5,588 bases of DNA from Planctomycetales bacterium (GTDB lineage: Bacteria; Planctomycetota; Planctomycetia; Pirellulales; UBA7805). How positions within the stretch are numbered: position 1 is the stretch's first letter; every line of letters starts with the position of its first letter. The position numbers and the translations under genes were made by a program. Below are positions 5,446 to 5,588 of this stretch, piece after piece. Where the stretch lies: the NCBI GenBank assembly GCA_011772275.1, contig WVZU01000293.1, positions 1-5,588 of the forward strand, in the 5' to 3' direction. Under the pieces are notes generated by a model that made no database searches, had not been told where the DNA came from, and saw only the letters and a list, made by a program, of their open reading frames with translations.

Positions 5446-5474
5446 ATTCTAACCAGTCTAACTATTCCCGGTTA
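5446..5474 (-). promoter_or_regulatory. Weak candidate promoter for cobA-hemD
   Basis: On the minus strand TAGAAT (5446-5451) matches the -10 consensus at five of six positions. The hexamer 17 bp upstream (taaccg, 5469-5474) is a poor -35. Initiation near 5439 would leave a leader of about 50 nt. The AT-rich patch at 5440-5475 between GC-rich flanks supports the placement only mildly. Confidence 0.28.
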
Positions 5475-5534
5475 TGGGATGCGGGATACGAAATGCGGGA
5501 TGCGGGATGCGGAAATCGCCATGCGGGATGCGGG
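5474..5534. repeat. 7-bp repeat cluster (atgcggg)
   Basis: Copies of atgcggg lie at 5479-5485, 5493-5499, 5500-5506, 5521-5527 and 5528-5534, with near copies at 5474-5478 (atggg), 5486-5492 (atacgaa) and 5507-5512. Most are in a 7-bp register, broken once by atcgcc near 5515-5520. Seven bases is half of the 14-bp unit at the other end of the window, but the sequences are unrelated. The cluster sits upstream of the cobA-hemD candidate promoter and may be part of that leader region or simply intergenic microrepeat. Confidence 0.85.
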
Positions 5535-5549
5535 CAGGCACTTCCTGCC
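5533..5549. repeat. Short perfect inverted repeat (hairpin)
   Basis: ggcagg (5533-5538) pairs with cctgcc (5544-5549) around the loop cactt. It directly abuts the last atgcggg copy. Six T (5560-5565) follow 10 bases later on the plus strand, which is too far for a typical terminator, and no plus-strand gene precedes it in the window. Confidence 0.6.
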
Positions 5550-5588
5550 GACGTTCGCGTTTTTTCCCGCGGGGACGAGGCGCGGGTC
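5550..5588. other. Right-edge sequence, nothing assignable
   Basis: Thirty-nine bases with a six-T run and GC-rich flanks. No gene start or stop can be supported before the window ends. Confidence 0.5.

Overview
The window looks like an ordinary chromosomal stretch of a GC-rich bacterium. A planctomycete (Pirellulaceae-like) origin is my best inference. It rests on the protein styles (an EFPSN-type class V aminotransferase and a fused SUMT/uroporphyrinogen-III synthase), the GTG starts with variable ribosome sites, the roomy intergenic gaps and the short tandem repeats between genes. Nothing in the sequence proves the taxon, and there is no rRNA, tRNA, transposase, phage gene or CRISPR array.

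Layout from left to right. Positions 1-147 hold a tandem array of a 14-bp unit that runs off the left edge. At 162-210 it is followed by degenerate copies of the same core in the opposite orientation. Positions 211-474 carry no gene. Four of the five genes are on the minus strand: coaD (475-978), a PLP-dependent class V aminotransferase-like enzyme (1108-2283), a divergent polysaccharide-deacetylase-like protein (2710-3498) and a cobA-hemD fusion (3840-5387). The exception is a 60-residue two-helix membrane protein on the plus strand (2414-2596), which is divergent from the aminotransferase and convergent with the deacetylase-like gene. The 130-bp divergent gap holds two overlapping -10-like hexamers that face opposite ways. 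A hairpin plus T-run lies behind the small gene. The right edge (5474-5534) has 7-bp repeats and a short hairpin.

The genes do not form an obvious pathway. CoaD makes dephospho-CoA. CobA-HemD makes uroporphyrinogen III and diverts it toward siroheme or cobalamin. The substrates of the aminotransferase-like and deacetylase-like proteins cannot be read from the sequence. Gaps of 129, 341 and about 130 bp suggest mostly separate transcription units, although the aminotransferase and coaD could be co-transcribed.

The most unusual content is non-coding: the 14-bp array with its strand flip, the 7-bp repeat cluster, and a 16-bp tandem duplication that copies a ribosome-binding site. I see no convincing evidence of a new multi-gene system.
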